64,000 nt of DNA. It comes from JBCCMF01 sp038747545 (GTDB lineage Bacteria; Bacteroidota; Rhodothermia; Rhodothermales; JBCCMF01). A program made the position numbers and the translations under genes. Under the pieces are notes generated by a model, which saw only the letters and a list, made by a program, of their open reading frames with translations, ran no database searches and was not told the DNA's origin. Within the stretch, counting starts at the first letter, position 1. Each line of letters opens with the position of its first letter. The DNA is taken from NCBI GenBank assembly GCA_038747545.1, contig JBCDJT010000007.1:1-64000 (forward strand), in the 5' to 3' direction. Shown one piece after another: positions 36,423 through 46,800 of the stretch.

Positions 36423-37067
36423 ATGCACCTGACCATCTTCGGCGCCACCGGCCGCACGGGCCGCGAAGCCGTCACCCAAGCCCTCGCCGCCGGCCACACC
36501 GTCACCGCTTTCGCCCGCGACGAAGCCAAGCTCAGCGCCCAGCAAGATCGCTCGAATACCAACCTGCACGCCGTCATAGGCGATGTGCGCGATGCCGAAG
36601 CCGTCCACCGCGCCATCGAAGGCGCCAACGCGGTGCTGTCGTGCCTCGCGCCCGTGCCGAAGGATGGGCAGGTGCAGGCCGAGGGCACGCGCCACATCGC
36701 CAGCGGCATGGCCAAGCACAGGGTCCAGCGCATCGTCAGCCTGACGGGCGCAGGCGTCACCGTGCCCAGCGACCCGCCGCGTGCCTTCGCCGGACGCTTC
36801 ATCCGAGGCATCATGAAGGTCGTCGCCAGCGGCATCCTCGCCGACGCCGAAGCGCATGCCGACATCCTGCGCCGCTCCGAACTCGACTACGCCATCGTCC
36901 GCGCCCCCCGCCTCACCGACGGGCCACACACCGGCCTGTACCGCCACGGCATCCTCCAACTCGGCTTCGGCGACCAAATCGCCCGCGCCGATGTGGCCGA
37001 CTTCATGCTCGCCGAGGCCGCGTCGCCGCAGTACCGTCGCCAAGCGCCGCATGTGACATCGGTGTAG
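36423..37067 (+). CDS. NAD(P)H-binding SDR-type protein
   Basis: 214 aa from the ATG at 36423 (MHLTIFGATGRTGREAVTQA); the frame is open much further upstream, antisense to the HxlR gene, but the Rossmann start is unmistakable. Extended/atypical SDR with GATGRTG, then VIGDVRDAEAVHRAI and a RIVSLTGAGV strand; no YxxxK is evident, as in NmrA-like and biliverdin reductase B-like proteins. Likely a redox sensor or quinone-related reductase regulated by the divergent HxlR protein (inference). Confidence 0.87.
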   Translation: MHLTIFGATGRTGREAVTQALAAGHTVTAFARDEAKLSAQQDRSNTNLHAVIGDVRDAEAVHRAIEGANAVLSCLAPVPKDGQVQAEGTRHIASGMAKHRVQRIVSLTGAGVTVPSDPPRAFAGRFIRGIMKVVASGILADAEAHADILRRSELDYAIVRAPRLTDGPHTGLYRHGILQLGFGDQIARADVADFMLAEAASPQYRRQAPHVTSV

Positions 37068-37080
37068 GTCATGAAAATGG

Positions 37081-37118
37081 GCGAGGCCGCCGTACGCTAA
37101 ACGGTACGGCAGCCTCGC
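37081..37118. terminator. Bidirectional terminator hairpin
   Basis: Fifteen-base arms (37081-37095 with 37104-37118) with one mismatch and an 8-base loop, between the convergent SDR and VPS10/BNR genes. Confidence 0.75.
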
Positions 37119-37140
37119 AAGCACTGCGATACGCGGAACG

Positions 37141-40100
37141 TCAGTTGATCGACACCGAGATCGGCTTGATGGGCTCGAACAGCTGCAGGTCGGCGGCGCG
37201 GACGGCTTGCTGGTAGGCGGGCCACTGCTCGGCGAAGAGTGCGTTGACGGCATCGACCATCTCTCTGATCGCGGCTTTCGACTGTGCCATCGCGGTGCGC
37301 TCGGTCGGCCCCGGCATGTCCCACGACGAGCCGAGGTAACGCATCCCGATGCTCATACGCGAGCGGATGGTGTTCGGGTCGCGGCGGATGCCTTGCACCT
37401 CAGGGCCTTCGTACATCTCGACCATGACTTGAATCGAGTCCTTGACGGCTTTGCCGAGGTCCATCGCGGTCTTCGCCGTCTCATCGTCGCGATCTTCGAG
37501 GTGCTGCGCGAGCAGGTCCACGGTTTCACGGGCTTCGCGCAGGTTGGTGAGCGCGTCGGCGAGGGCTTCGATGTGCGGCACCATCTCGTCACGCATGTCG
37601 GCGCGGGCTTGCAGCATGGCGGGCGTCACGTCGAGGCGCGGGTCGAGCTTCACGTTGATCATGGTGGACGACGTGTGTTCGCCTAGCGTCATCACGACCT
37701 CGTACGTGCCCGGCATCACATCGCCACCGTTGCCTGGCTCGGGTGCGTCCTTGCGTGGCTTCTGCATCGTCGGGAAGCGGTAGCCGGCTTGCTCCAGCCC
37801 CCACGTGGTGCGGTTGAAGCCCGCCTGCACATCGCGCTTGAACGTGCGGATGGTGTCGCTGGTGACGGGATCGACGATCTGAATCGTGATCTTCTTCGGC
37901 AGCGGCTTCGCGTCGTCATCGGTCTCGTCCACGGGGGCGACGAAGAACGAGAGCATCCCGCCACGCATGCGGTTCTCGCCGAAGAAGGCGGCATCGCCTG
38001 CGAAGCGTACGCCCGTGGCTTGGCGGTACGTGACGTGGTAGGCATCCGGCGCCTCGAAGGCTGTCAGCGGGGCTTCGAGCACGTCCATGTTCGCAGCGAC
38101 GGCGCGGAGCGGGCGGAGGTCGTCGAGGATGAACGCGGAGCGGCCGAAGGTGCCCATCACGAGGTCGTGCTCACGCGGGTGAATGACCATATCCGTCACG
38201 GCCACCGTGGGCACGCCGTGCGTCCACTTCTGCCACACGTCGCCGCCGTCGAAGCTGATGTACAGCCCGAACTCGCTGCCGGCAAACATCAGGTTGGGCT
38301 CTACGGGGTCTTGCGCGAACGAGTGGAGGTAGCCGTACACGTCGTCGCCGTCGATGAGGCGCGTCCACGACTTGCCGAAGTCATCGGTGTGGTAGAGGTA
38401 GGGCTCCCAGTTGTTGCGGCGGTGGTCGCCGAAGACGACGAACGCCTCGCCCACATTATGCACCGACGCCTTGATCTGCGGGACCCAGATACCCTCGGGG
38501 ATGCCGCGCACGTTGTCGGTGACGTTGGTCCATGTCTGGCCGCCGTCCTGCGTCACCTGCACGTGCCCGTCGTCGGTGCCCGCCCACAAGATGCCCGGCT
38601 GCAGCTGGCTCGGCTCCAGGCTCACGATGGTCGTATAGTTCTCAGCCTGCGTCACGTCGTACGTCAGGCCGCCGCTGTCCACCTGCTTCTGCTTCTCCGG
38701 GTCGTTGGTCGTCAGGTCGGGCGAGATGATGGTCCAGCTGTCGCCGCGATCGGTGCTCTTGTGGACGAACTGGCTGCCGTAGTAGATGGTGGTGGGCTCG
38801 AACGGGTCGTGCGCGATGGCGGCGTTCCAGTTGAAGCGCAGCGTCTCGCCATCAGGGTGGATGGGCTTGATGTACTTCTGGTCGCCCGTCTCGCTGTCGA
38901 AGCGCTGCAGGTTGCCGCCCTGGCTCATCGCATAGCCGTAGCGGCTGTCGCTGCTGTCGATGACCACGTCGAAGCCGTCGCCGAAGGCCACCTCCTCCCA
39001 GTAGCTGTTGCGGATCTGCCCGTTGCGGAAGACCTGGCTGGGGCCGCACCACGAGCCGTTGTCCTGCATGCCGCCGCAGACGCGGTAGGGGAAGCTGTTG
39101 TCTACGTTGATGTGGTAGAACTGCGCCAGCGGTAGGTTCTCGATGTGCCGCCACGTCTCGCCGCGGTCGCGCGAGATGGCCATGCCGCCGTCGTTGCCCT
39201 CGATGATGTAGTCGGGGTCTTCGGGATGGATCCACCACGCGTGGTGGTCGGGGTGGATGCCTGCGTAGGGGATGAGCGTCTCCCACGTGCGCCCGCCGTC
39301 CTCGCTGTAGGTGACGATGGAGTGGAGGCTGTAGAGGCGATTCTCGTTGACCGGGTCGATGTGGATCTCGTGGTAGTAGAACGGGCGGTTGCCGAAGTTG
39401 CCCTTCGCGTTCACGCGGCTCCAGCTCACGCCGCCGTCCTCGCTCTTGAACAGGCCGTTCTTCTTCGACTCAACCAGTGCATACATGATGTCGGGCCGGC
39501 TCGGCGAGATCGCCAGGCCGATCCGCCCGAGGTCGCCCGCGGGCAGGCCGTCGACGCTGGTGCGCTCCACCCACGTTTCGCCGCCGTCGTGCGAGACGAA
39601 CAGGCCCGAGCCGTCGCCGCCCGACTCAAACGTCCACGGCTTGCGCTGGAACTCCCACATCGCGGCAATCAGCTTGTCGGGGTTGCTGGGGTCCACCACG
39701 AGGTCGGCGATGCCGGTGCGCTCGTTCTGGTAGAGCACCTTGCGCCAGTTCTGGCCGCCATCGGTGGACTTGTAGACGCCGCGCGTCTCGGTGGTGCCCC
39801 ACGCTGGGCCTTGCACGCCGGCCCACACGATGTCGGGGTTGTCGGGGTGGACGATGACGCGGTGGATGTTGCGCGAGTCCTCCAGGCCGAGGTAGCTCCA
39901 CGTCTTGCCGCCGTCCAGCGTCTTGTACATCCCGTTGCCGTTGGTCTGGCTGTTGCGCGGGTTGCCTTCGCCCGTACCCACGTAGATGATCGACGGGTTC
40001 TTCTGGTAGATCGCGATGTCGCCGATGGAAGCGACAGGTTGATCGTCAAAGATCGGCGTCCAGTCGATGCCGCCGCCCTCCGACATCCACAGGCCGCCCG

Positions 40101-40287
40101 AGGCGGTGCCGGCGTAGATGACGTCGGGGTCGCGCAGGACGACGTCGATGGCCGTCACGCGGCCGCTCATGCCCGCCGGACCGATGGCGCGAGCTTTAAG
40201 GTTCTCAAAATGGCTCAGGTCAACATCCTGGGCAACAGCGGGGATGGCGAGCAACAGCAGCGCCACAAAGCACGATAGGCGGGGCAT
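37141..40287 (-). CDS. Secreted VPS10/BNR-repeat protein (glycosyl hydrolase-like)
   Basis: 1048 aa. Signal LSCFVALLLLAIPAVAQ. Ten or more sialidase-type BNR/Asp-box motifs (for example YKTLDGGKTW, YKSTDGGQNW, FVSHDGGETW, FKSEDGGVSW, VTQDGGQTW, SFDGGDVW) form a ten-bladed VPS10/sortilin-like propeller over about residues 25-720. A C-terminal region (about 760-1010) carries beta-sandwich then helical segments (KKITIQIVDPVTSDTIRTF, EALADALTNLREARETVD). Such proteins are abundant in Rhodothermota and Acidobacteriota. Many databases call them glycosyl hydrolases, but catalysis is not shown. No T9SS domain was seen at the end. Confidence 0.88.
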   Translation of the reverse strand: MPRLSCFVALLLLAIPAVAQDVDLSHFENLKARAIGPAGMSGRVTAIDVVLRDPDVIYAGTASGGLWMSEGGGIDWTPIFDDQPVASIGDIAIYQKNPSIIYVGTGEGNPRNSQTNGNGMYKTLDGGKTWSYLGLEDSRNIHRVIVHPDNPDIVWAGVQGPAWGTTETRGVYKSTDGGQNWRKVLYQNERTGIADLVVDPSNPDKLIAAMWEFQRKPWTFESGGDGSGLFVSHDGGETWVERTSVDGLPAGDLGRIGLAISPSRPDIMYALVESKKNGLFKSEDGGVSWSRVNAKGNFGNRPFYYHEIHIDPVNENRLYSLHSIVTYSEDGGRTWETLIPYAGIHPDHHAWWIHPEDPDYIIEGNDGGMAISRDRGETWRHIENLPLAQFYHINVDNSFPYRVCGGMQDNGSWCGPSQVFRNGQIRNSYWEEVAFGDGFDVVIDSSDSRYGYAMSQGGNLQRFDSETGDQKYIKPIHPDGETLRFNWNAAIAHDPFEPTTIYYGSQFVHKSTDRGDSWTIISPDLTTNDPEKQKQVDSGGLTYDVTQAENYTTIVSLEPSQLQPGILWAGTDDGHVQVTQDGGQTWTNVTDNVRGIPEGIWVPQIKASVHNVGEAFVVFGDHRRNNWEPYLYHTDDFGKSWTRLIDGDDVYGYLHSFAQDPVEPNLMFAGSEFGLYISFDGGDVWQKWTHGVPTVAVTDMVIHPREHDLVMGTFGRSAFILDDLRPLRAVAANMDVLEAPLTAFEAPDAYHVTYRQATGVRFAGDAAFFGENRMRGGMLSFFVAPVDETDDDAKPLPKKITIQIVDPVTSDTIRTFKRDVQAGFNRTTWGLEQAGYRFPTMQKPRKDAPEPGNGGDVMPGTYEVVMTLGEHTSSTMINVKLDPRLDVTPAMLQARADMRDEMVPHIEALADALTNLREARETVDLLAQHLEDRDDETAKTAMDLGKAVKDSIQVMVEMYEGPEVQGIRRDPNTIRSRMSIGMRYLGSSWDMPGPTERTAMAQSKAAIREMVDAVNALFAEQWPAYQQAVRAADLQLFEPIKPISVSIN

Positions 40288-40442
40288 AAGATCCGGTCAA
40301 CTTAGGATGGGGAAGAAGTTTGCCAGATTACCCCAGCCAGAAATGAGACGCAAGCGCAGAAGGTCGCCGACGAGCGAGTGTCTGAGCTAAGCGCGAGGTG
40401 GCTTTGACTGCCTTGGCGAGGGATGCGCAGCCCTGTCAGACG

Positions 40443-40823
40443 TCATGCTGCTTGCTGAAAAGAAACGTCGACCGACACCCCGATCCGGGAAAGCAGCGTC
40501 ACGAGGTGATCGATGCTGAATCGATGAATGTGCCCATTCATCAGTTGGCTGATGCGAGGCTGGGTTTCGCCGAGTACCTCCGCCGCTGCCGATTGTGTCC
40601 ACCCCTGCGCCTCAATATGCTGGCGTAGCTGCGTCATAAGCACGGTCCGCATCTTTATGATCGCCGGGTGTTTGGCAGGAACGACCAGCTTGGCCCCAGC
40701 CCACTGTGCTGGCGTGGGCGAGGGAATGTCACTCGTGTCTACCAGCTCAGGCGCCAGAGCAAGTGCTCGCTCCCGCAGCGCCTCTAACTCTTCACGTGTG
40801 TGGCTCGGCTTTTTCGTTTCCAT
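40443..40823 (-). CDS. XRE/HTH_37-type antitoxin
   Basis: 126 aa from the ATG at 40823. A charged N-terminal ~50 residues precedes the helix-turn-helix LRQHIEAQGWTQSAAAEVLG then TQPRISQLMNGHIHRFSIDH and LVTLLSRIGVSVDVSF. That C-terminal pattern is the HTH_37 antitoxin group, which normally pairs with HigB/RelE-like toxins. Here the upstream gene, 17 bases away on the same strand, encodes a BrnT-like toxin. The N-terminal extension is probably the toxin-neutralising part. Confidence 0.85.
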   Translation of the reverse strand: METKKPSHTREELEALRERALALAPELVDTSDIPSPTPAQWAGAKLVVPAKHPAIIKMRTVLMTQLRQHIEAQGWTQSAAAEVLGETQPRISQLMNGHIHRFSIDHLVTLLSRIGVSVDVSFQQAA

Positions 40824-40840
40824 CGTTGTGATCGAGTTGG

Positions 40841-41125
40841 TTAGATAAGACCGAATAGATGATCGAAAAATGTTAAGACTTCCCGGCGTTCGGCAGGGCG
40901 TGCTGAGATAATCCGCGTGTGATGAGTACGATAGGTCACGACAACGAACAGAACCTGGCCCGTCTTCGTGCGCCCAATCACCTGCCAGCGGTATTCGCCT
41001 TCGTAGAGCCGCGTGTCCTCCAGTTCGAGGTAATCGCGCGCAAACACCTCGCTTGCTTCCGAGAAGCTGATCCCATGCTTGGCTAGATTCGCAGCTTCTT
41101 TCTCCAGGTCCCACTCGAAGGGCAC
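40841..41125 (-). CDS. BrnT-like ribonuclease toxin
   Basis: 94 aa with a GTG start at 41125. FEWDLEKEAANLAKHGISF then EASEVFARD is the BrnT signature. The middle YRWQVIGRTKTGQVLFVVVT and the end TRIISARPAERREVLTFF match the RelE-like ribonuclease fold of the family. BrnT is usually followed by BrnA; here the second gene is an HTH_37 regulator instead. Toxin first, antitoxin second, as in brnTA and higBA. The divergent neighbour is the SpoIIE-type phosphatase gene. Confidence 0.88.
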   Translation of the reverse strand: MPFEWDLEKEAANLAKHGISFSEASEVFARDYLELEDTRLYEGEYRWQVIGRTKTGQVLFVVVTYRTHHTRIISARPAERREVLTFFDHLFGLI

Positions 41126-41323
41126 AGACGTTTCTCCAGGTTGGCTTGGCTAGAGATACCTAATGAGGAATATTCGGTTTCGGGTGAAGACGGAAGGCAG
41201 ACCCGAGAGGCTTGAATCCGCACGCCTGTTGACCCTGGGCTCTCCGAACGTAACGTGTACACCATCGCTCGCACAAAGGAGCACGACTGGTTTCCCAACC
41301 AACCGCCCCGTATCCTGCGGCCC

Positions 41324-42757
41324 ATGACGAAAGAAACGCGCCTCTCGCTCTACACCTTTCTGGCGGTGCTGCTGGCCATCAGCGCGGTGGGTTTGGTGAC
41401 GGTGCCGTTGGTGCTGTCGTACGCGCAGGAGACGTATTATCGCCTCCAAGCTGATGTGAACGCACGTCAAGCTGAGGCCATGACGCGTTTCGTGGCGAAT
41501 CGGCTGGCGGCAGGGGAGGACGGTGAATCGATCATCTCGGCGTTCCAAGCCACGATCGAGGGCACCGACACCGACCGTGGCTACGTATGCCTCATCGACC
41601 AGAACAGCGCACAGTATCTGGGGCACCCTAACGTGGGCGTCATCGGCATGCAGGCCAAGCCCGATGTGCTCTTCGACGCTTCGTTTGCAGGCACTACGCT
41701 GCTGCCGTGGCAAGAGCTGCTGCAGCGCGGCGAGAGTGCGGGTGGGTTGCTCATCTATGGCCCCAACATGCCCACCGAGGTGGTCCACTTCAGCGCGGTG
41801 CCGGGCTCGGCATGGACCATCTCCTCGCACGAGAACGCATCGCGGATCAACGCTGAGATCCAGGAGCTGCGCAATCGGCTCATCTTGGGCGCGGTCGTGC
41901 TGGCGTTGTTACTGGCTGCACCCGCATCCCTCGCAGGACGGGCGGTCACGCGGCGCGAGGAACGGCAGCGCGAACGGCAGAACGAGTTGGAGCGTCAGCT
42001 TCTGGAAGCCGAGAACGCTCGCAAGAGCCAGGAACTGGAGGAGGCGCGCGACCTCCAGCTCTCGATGCTGCCCGCCGCGATGCCCGACCATCCCGAGATC
42101 GAGGTGGCGGCGTTCATGCAGACCGCCACCGAGGTGGGCGGCGACTACTACGACTTCAAACACGCCGACGACGGCACGCTGACCATCGCCGTGGGCGATG
42201 CGACGGGGCACGGCACGCGGGCCGGGATGATGGTGACGGCTACCAAAAGCCTGTGGCATGCCTTCGCCGATGAGCCCGACCTGGACCATGTGCTCCAGCG
42301 CGCCAGCCGCGTCCTCAAAGCCATGCACCTGCCCAAGCTCTACATGGTGCTGGCGCTCGCCCGTATCCGCCACCAGACGCTCGAACTCGTCGGGGCGGGG
42401 ATGCCGCCTGCGCTCATCTACCGCGCCGCGACTGGGCAGGTGGAGGTGGTGCCGCTCAAGGGCCTGCCGCTCGGCAGCCCAGTCGTACTACCCTATCGCA
42501 AAAGCTGCCACGCCCTCGCCCCCGGCGATACAGTGATGCTGATGAGCGACGGCTTTCCCGAACTGTTCAACCCGGCCAACGAGATGTTCGGCTACGAGCA
42601 GGCCGTCGGCGTCTTCGAGACGGTCGCTGCGCAGTCGCCCCAAGCCATCGTCGAGCACTTCAAAGCGACCGGGCACGCGTGGGCCGATGGCCGGCCGTCC
42701 GACGACGATATCACGTTCGTCGTATTCAAAGTCAAGCCGGCAGCTGCCTCGGCATAA
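41324..42757 (+). CDS. SpoIIE-type PP2C phosphatase with periplasmic sensor
   Basis: 477 aa from the ATG at 41324 (MTKETRLSLYTF); an upstream GTG at 41255 is less likely. A membrane helix at about 10-32, a periplasmic Cache-like sensor domain (about 33-185), a second helix (about 188-208), a coiled coil (about 215-250), then the SpoIIE phosphatase: ARDLQLSMLPAAMPDHPEIE, EVGGDYYDF with metal-binding Asp, VGDATGHGTRAGMM, GMPPALIYR, MLMSDGFPELFN and RPSDDDITFVVFK. Such RsbU-like proteins dephosphorylate anti-anti-sigma factors; no partner genes are adjacent. Confidence 0.92.
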   Translation: MTKETRLSLYTFLAVLLAISAVGLVTVPLVLSYAQETYYRLQADVNARQAEAMTRFVANRLAAGEDGESIISAFQATIEGTDTDRGYVCLIDQNSAQYLGHPNVGVIGMQAKPDVLFDASFAGTTLLPWQELLQRGESAGGLLIYGPNMPTEVVHFSAVPGSAWTISSHENASRINAEIQELRNRLILGAVVLALLLAAPASLAGRAVTRREERQRERQNELERQLLEAENARKSQELEEARDLQLSMLPAAMPDHPEIEVAAFMQTATEVGGDYYDFKHADDGTLTIAVGDATGHGTRAGMMVTATKSLWHAFADEPDLDHVLQRASRVLKAMHLPKLYMVLALARIRHQTLELVGAGMPPALIYRAATGQVEVVPLKGLPLGSPVVLPYRKSCHALAPGDTVMLMSDGFPELFNPANEMFGYEQAVGVFETVAAQSPQAIVEHFKATGHAWADGRPSDDDITFVVFKVKPAAASA

Positions 42758-42856
42758 GCCATTGGGCACGGTCACGTTTTGGCTCCGCCGTGAACAGGAA
42801 GGGAAAGACACGGGTTGACGTGTCAAACCCCAAAGACGTAGACCACGATCCGCATC

Positions 42857-43669
42857 ATGCCGTATCTCATCCTGGGCGCCGGGTACACGGGCCGTCGCGT
42901 TGTGCGCATCTTGCTAGCGCAAGGCCACCGTGTCATCGCCACCACGCGCAGCCCCGATAAGTTGGCGGATCTTGCTGAGGCGGGCGCTGCGGTGTGGGCG
43001 TTGGACCTGCTCGATGCCGACTCGCGGGCCGAGGTCGCTGCGCGCATTCCTGACGGGGTGCGGGTGCTTCACTCCGTCCCTACGCTTCGGCTGGATAGTG
43101 GCGCGGAAGATCCCACGCCGCGCATCCTCGACCTCCTCGGGGACCGCCCGGCTCGCGTGGTCTACCTGTCCTCGACGGGCGTCTATGGCAACCAGAACCA
43201 CATCGACGAGACGACGCCCGCTGCGCCCTCCAACGCCCCACAGCGCCTGCGCCGCGCCGCCGAGGAACGCGTGCTAGCCGGGCCGTGGTCGGCACTGGTG
43301 CTGCGGCCGGCCGCCATCTATGGCCCCGACCGGGGGATGCACATCTCCATGCAACGCGGGCGCTACAAACTGGTCGGCGATGGCAACACCCGCGTGGGCA
43401 CCGTCCATGCCGACGATCTCGCCGCACTCGCCGCAGCGGCCCTGCAGAGCGACCTCACGGGCGCCTTTCCGGTCGCCGATGCCGATCCGGCGTTGCGCAA
43501 GGAGCGCGTGGCGTACGTGGTGGAGCGCTTTGGCTTGCCGTGGCCACCCTCGATGCCCATCAGCGAGGCGCACCACACCCAACGCCACGCCCGATTGATC
43601 GATGCCTCGTTCATATGGAATGCCCTAGGTGTCGATCTGCAATACCCCAGCTTCCGCGACGCGTACTGA
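42857..43669 (+). CDS. NAD-dependent epimerase/dehydratase-like SDR protein
   Basis: 270 aa. MPYLILGAGYTGRRVVRIL is the GxGxxG Rossmann start of the YeeZ-like group. VVYLSSTGVYGNQNHIDETT holds the active-site-like Ser and Tyr, and VLRPAAIYGPDRG the family substrate loop. VHADDLAALAAAAL follows. The canonical YxxxK is not seen, so catalysis is uncertain. Single gene; it ends about 20 bases before the homology shared by the two HTCS cassettes begins. Confidence 0.87.
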   Translation: MPYLILGAGYTGRRVVRILLAQGHRVIATTRSPDKLADLAEAGAAVWALDLLDADSRAEVAARIPDGVRVLHSVPTLRLDSGAEDPTPRILDLLGDRPARVVYLSSTGVYGNQNHIDETTPAAPSNAPQRLRRAAEERVLAGPWSALVLRPAAIYGPDRGMHISMQRGRYKLVGDGNTRVGTVHADDLAALAAAALQSDLTGAFPVADADPALRKERVAYVVERFGLPWPPSMPISEAHHTQRHARLIDASFIWNALGVDLQYPSFRDAY

Positions 43670-43737
43670 GCGGGCAACGCATCACCCACGGTCTGCAGAG
43701 CCTTCACGCCCGCCCGTCGGGAGAACGCCAAAAATCC

Positions 43738-43773
43738 TCGTATACTAACAGACCGACTCGCCCACCAAGCGAG
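43738..43773 (+). promoter_or_regulatory. Promoter and leader dyad of HTCS-1
   Basis: TATACT at 43741-43746 (within TCGTATACTA, shared with HTCS-2) is a good -10-like element. The dyad CTCGC (43757-43761)/GCGAG (43769-43773) follows about where transcription should begin. In HTCS-2 the same dyad reads CTTGC/GCAAG, a compensatory change that keeps the pairing. Either a regulator operator or an RNA leader hairpin. Confidence 0.55.
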
Positions 43774-43840
43774 GTGCGCCCCACCACGACGCATCGCTGG
43801 CACAGTGCTTCATCCATCGCCCTGCCAAATCTCCCAATCC

Positions 43841-46800
43841 GTGTCCACGGCCCGCCCATCGCGCGTGTGGTGGCGACTCGCCACGCTGCTCCTGTTCGTG
43901 GCCACGACGGAAGCCGTGTACGCGCAGACCGAGGTGACCTACGAGGTACACCCCGACTACACGGTGCGCCACTGGACGACCGCCGATGGGCTGCCCGTTA
44001 ACGGCGGAAATGATCTCCTTAAGGCCTCCGACGGCTACCTCTGGATTTCCTCACGCGACGGCCTGACGCGCTTTGGCGGTGGGCAGTTCACGGTCTTCAA
44101 CACCATCAACACGCCTGCGCTGTCCAGCAACCGGATCTCGTTACTCCACGAGAGCGCCGACGGCCATCTCTGGATTGAGGTCAGACCCCAACGCCTGGTG
44201 CGTTACCGTGCCGGGCAGTTCGAGCAGGTAGCCCGCCCGGTCACGCCGATGGTACACTTCCACACTACGGGCGACACCCTGTGGCTACCCGCGGCCAATG
44301 GACTAGCGATGTACCGCAATGGCGTAGAGACCTTGTATCGCCCCGACATACTCACCGACCCTGGTCAGTTTCTCTTGCGCGACCGCTCAGGCCAGGTGTG
44401 GGTGAATATGCCGAGCAGGGGCATCGCGCGCTTCAGCACCGACGGGGCTGTGCAGTGGATCGATCAAGACGAGGCACTGCAAGGAGAATCCTTTGATGCT
44501 GCCTGGGAGGATTGGGAGGAAGGTATCTGGGTTGCGGGGACACACACGTACCACCTCGTCGGGGGTCAAGTGCGCTACTATCGAGATTGGTCAACGGGCG
44601 TTCTGGACAACTATCGCCAACACCGAACCATGTCGATGCCTTCCACGCCAACCGAAGCAGCCACTGGGCAAGCGGTACACGCCCCTGGCGGTGCGATATG
44701 GCGATACATGATCAATTTGTCCGCCTCCTCCGGTCAGTCGGCCGAGCAGTGGGGCCGGGTCTACCGGGATGCGAAGCAGATCTTTGAGGTGTACGGTAGC
44801 CGGATCTCCTCCATCGAGTTGGATAGTGACGGTAGCCTGTGGGTGCTCACACGTAGCAATGGGTTGTTCCATCTGCAGCGGCGTCTCTTCACCACACTCA
44901 GCGAGGCAGCAGGCCTGCCTGCAGATAACGTCTACCCCGTCATGCAGGCGCGCGACGGCTCGGTTTGGATAGGCACCGTCAATGGCATTGCCGTCACGGA
45001 CGGTGATCGGGTGGAGACGACGTTCCCAGCCACGAGCTTCCGAGGCGATGGGCGTCCGGCGTCAGTGCTGTCGTTGCTTGAGGAGGCATCAGGGCAGGTG
45101 TGGGCGAGCACATGGACGGGTGTGTGCCGCATCCGAGGCGAAAACTGCGAGCCTTGGTCGTTGCCACTAGAGGCGAACACAGGCGTCGTCCGTGCCATGT
45201 ATGAGGACGATCAGGGCCGCCTCTGGATGGGCGCTGCGCGTGGCCTGGCACTTCGGTCGGGAGGGCCGGGCGAATACATGTGGCAGTGGCTGGGCTTTGA
45301 GGGTGGACAAACGAAGCAGGCGCGCGTGATCCGCCAGATGCATGATGGCACCATCCTCATCGGCACCAACGGCGGCGGGCTCTACCGCTACCTCGAAAAG
45401 GGATCCTTCGAGATCCTTCAAGTCCACACCGCCGAAAGTATGCTGCCCTCGAACCAGATACGCGACATCTATGAGGACGCCGAGGGCTTCGTCTGGCTTG
45501 CCTTGGAGGACCATGGCCTCTGCCGGCTCGACTGGGAGGGGCAGCCTACGTTGGCAGGCGCCGATCTCGCCTGTCTGACCACCGAAGACGGCCTCTACGA
45601 CAACAGCCTGCACCGCATCCTCGAAGACGATGATGGCCGCTTCTGGTTCAACACCAACCGCGGCATCTTCTGGGTATCTCGCGCCGAAGTGGATGCGTAC
45701 ATCGCAGGGGGGCGCCCCCTACTTACATCGGTGGCCTACACCGAGGTGGACGGGATGCGCAATCAAGAAGGCAATGGGGGTGTGCAACCTGCCGGTACGC
45801 GCACCGCCGACGGCTGGCTATGGTTTCCCACGGTAGGCGGCGTAGTCGTGGTTGATCCTGCGCGTGTGCCTGTGCCATCGCCGCAAGCAGTGATCGAGTC
45901 GGTGCGCGTGGAGGACGCTGCACGACCTACGGGCGATGCGCTCGTGCTAGCCGCCGAGGAGCGCGACGTGAGCTTCGCGCTGCTGGGGGTAGAGCCGAAT
46001 CAGCCCGAGGATGTCCATGTGCAGTACCGCGTGGTGGGCTACGACGACACGTGGCATGCGGCGGGCTCGCAGTGGGTGGCATCCTACACGAACCTGGAGC
46101 CGGGGGGGTATCGGTTTGAGGTACGCGCCGGCTTGGGCGGCGTGTGGAGCGCGCCTGTAGTCCAAGAGCTACAACGCACGGCACTCTTCTGGGAGACGGC
46201 GTGGTTCTTCGCGTTGTGCGGCGTTCTGCTGATGGGCTTGGTCTATGGCGGCTTCCGCTACCGCGTGCGTCAGCTGGAGGCGCGGCAGCGGCAATTGGAG
46301 GCCACAGTGGCCGCACGCACATCGGAGATTGCGGCGCGTACATCGGAGGTGGAGGCGCAGAAGGCCCAACTCGCCGAGCAAGCACTCGAGCTTAAGAAGG
46401 CCAACGACGTCAAGTCGCACTTCCTGGCCAACATCGCCCACGAGTTTCGCACGCCGCTCACGCTCACCTTCGGCCCCATCGCCGACCTGCTCGACGGGCG
46501 CTTTGCAGTGGAGGACAAGGCGAAGCCGCACCTCGTCCGCGCGCAGCGCAACGGCCACCGGCTGCTGCGGCTGATCAACCAATTGCTCGACCTCTCGCGG
46601 ATCGACGCGGGCAACCACGACCTCCAACTGACCACGCTCGACCTCGCCCGGCACGTGCGCGAGATCGCGTCCCTGTTTGCGGAGGTGACCATGCAGCGCG
46701 GCCGAACGTTCACGACGGACTTCTCCGCGGCTCCCGTGTGGGTCACCGCCGATGTGGATGCCATCGAACACATCGTCAGCAACCTGCTCTCGAACGCGCT

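Noticed and set aside
37141..40287. T9SS sorting domain at the end of the VPS10/BNR protein
   Set aside because: The C terminus is helical and ends KPISVSIN without the PNP or GMYL-type motifs seen in the PorZ-like protein.
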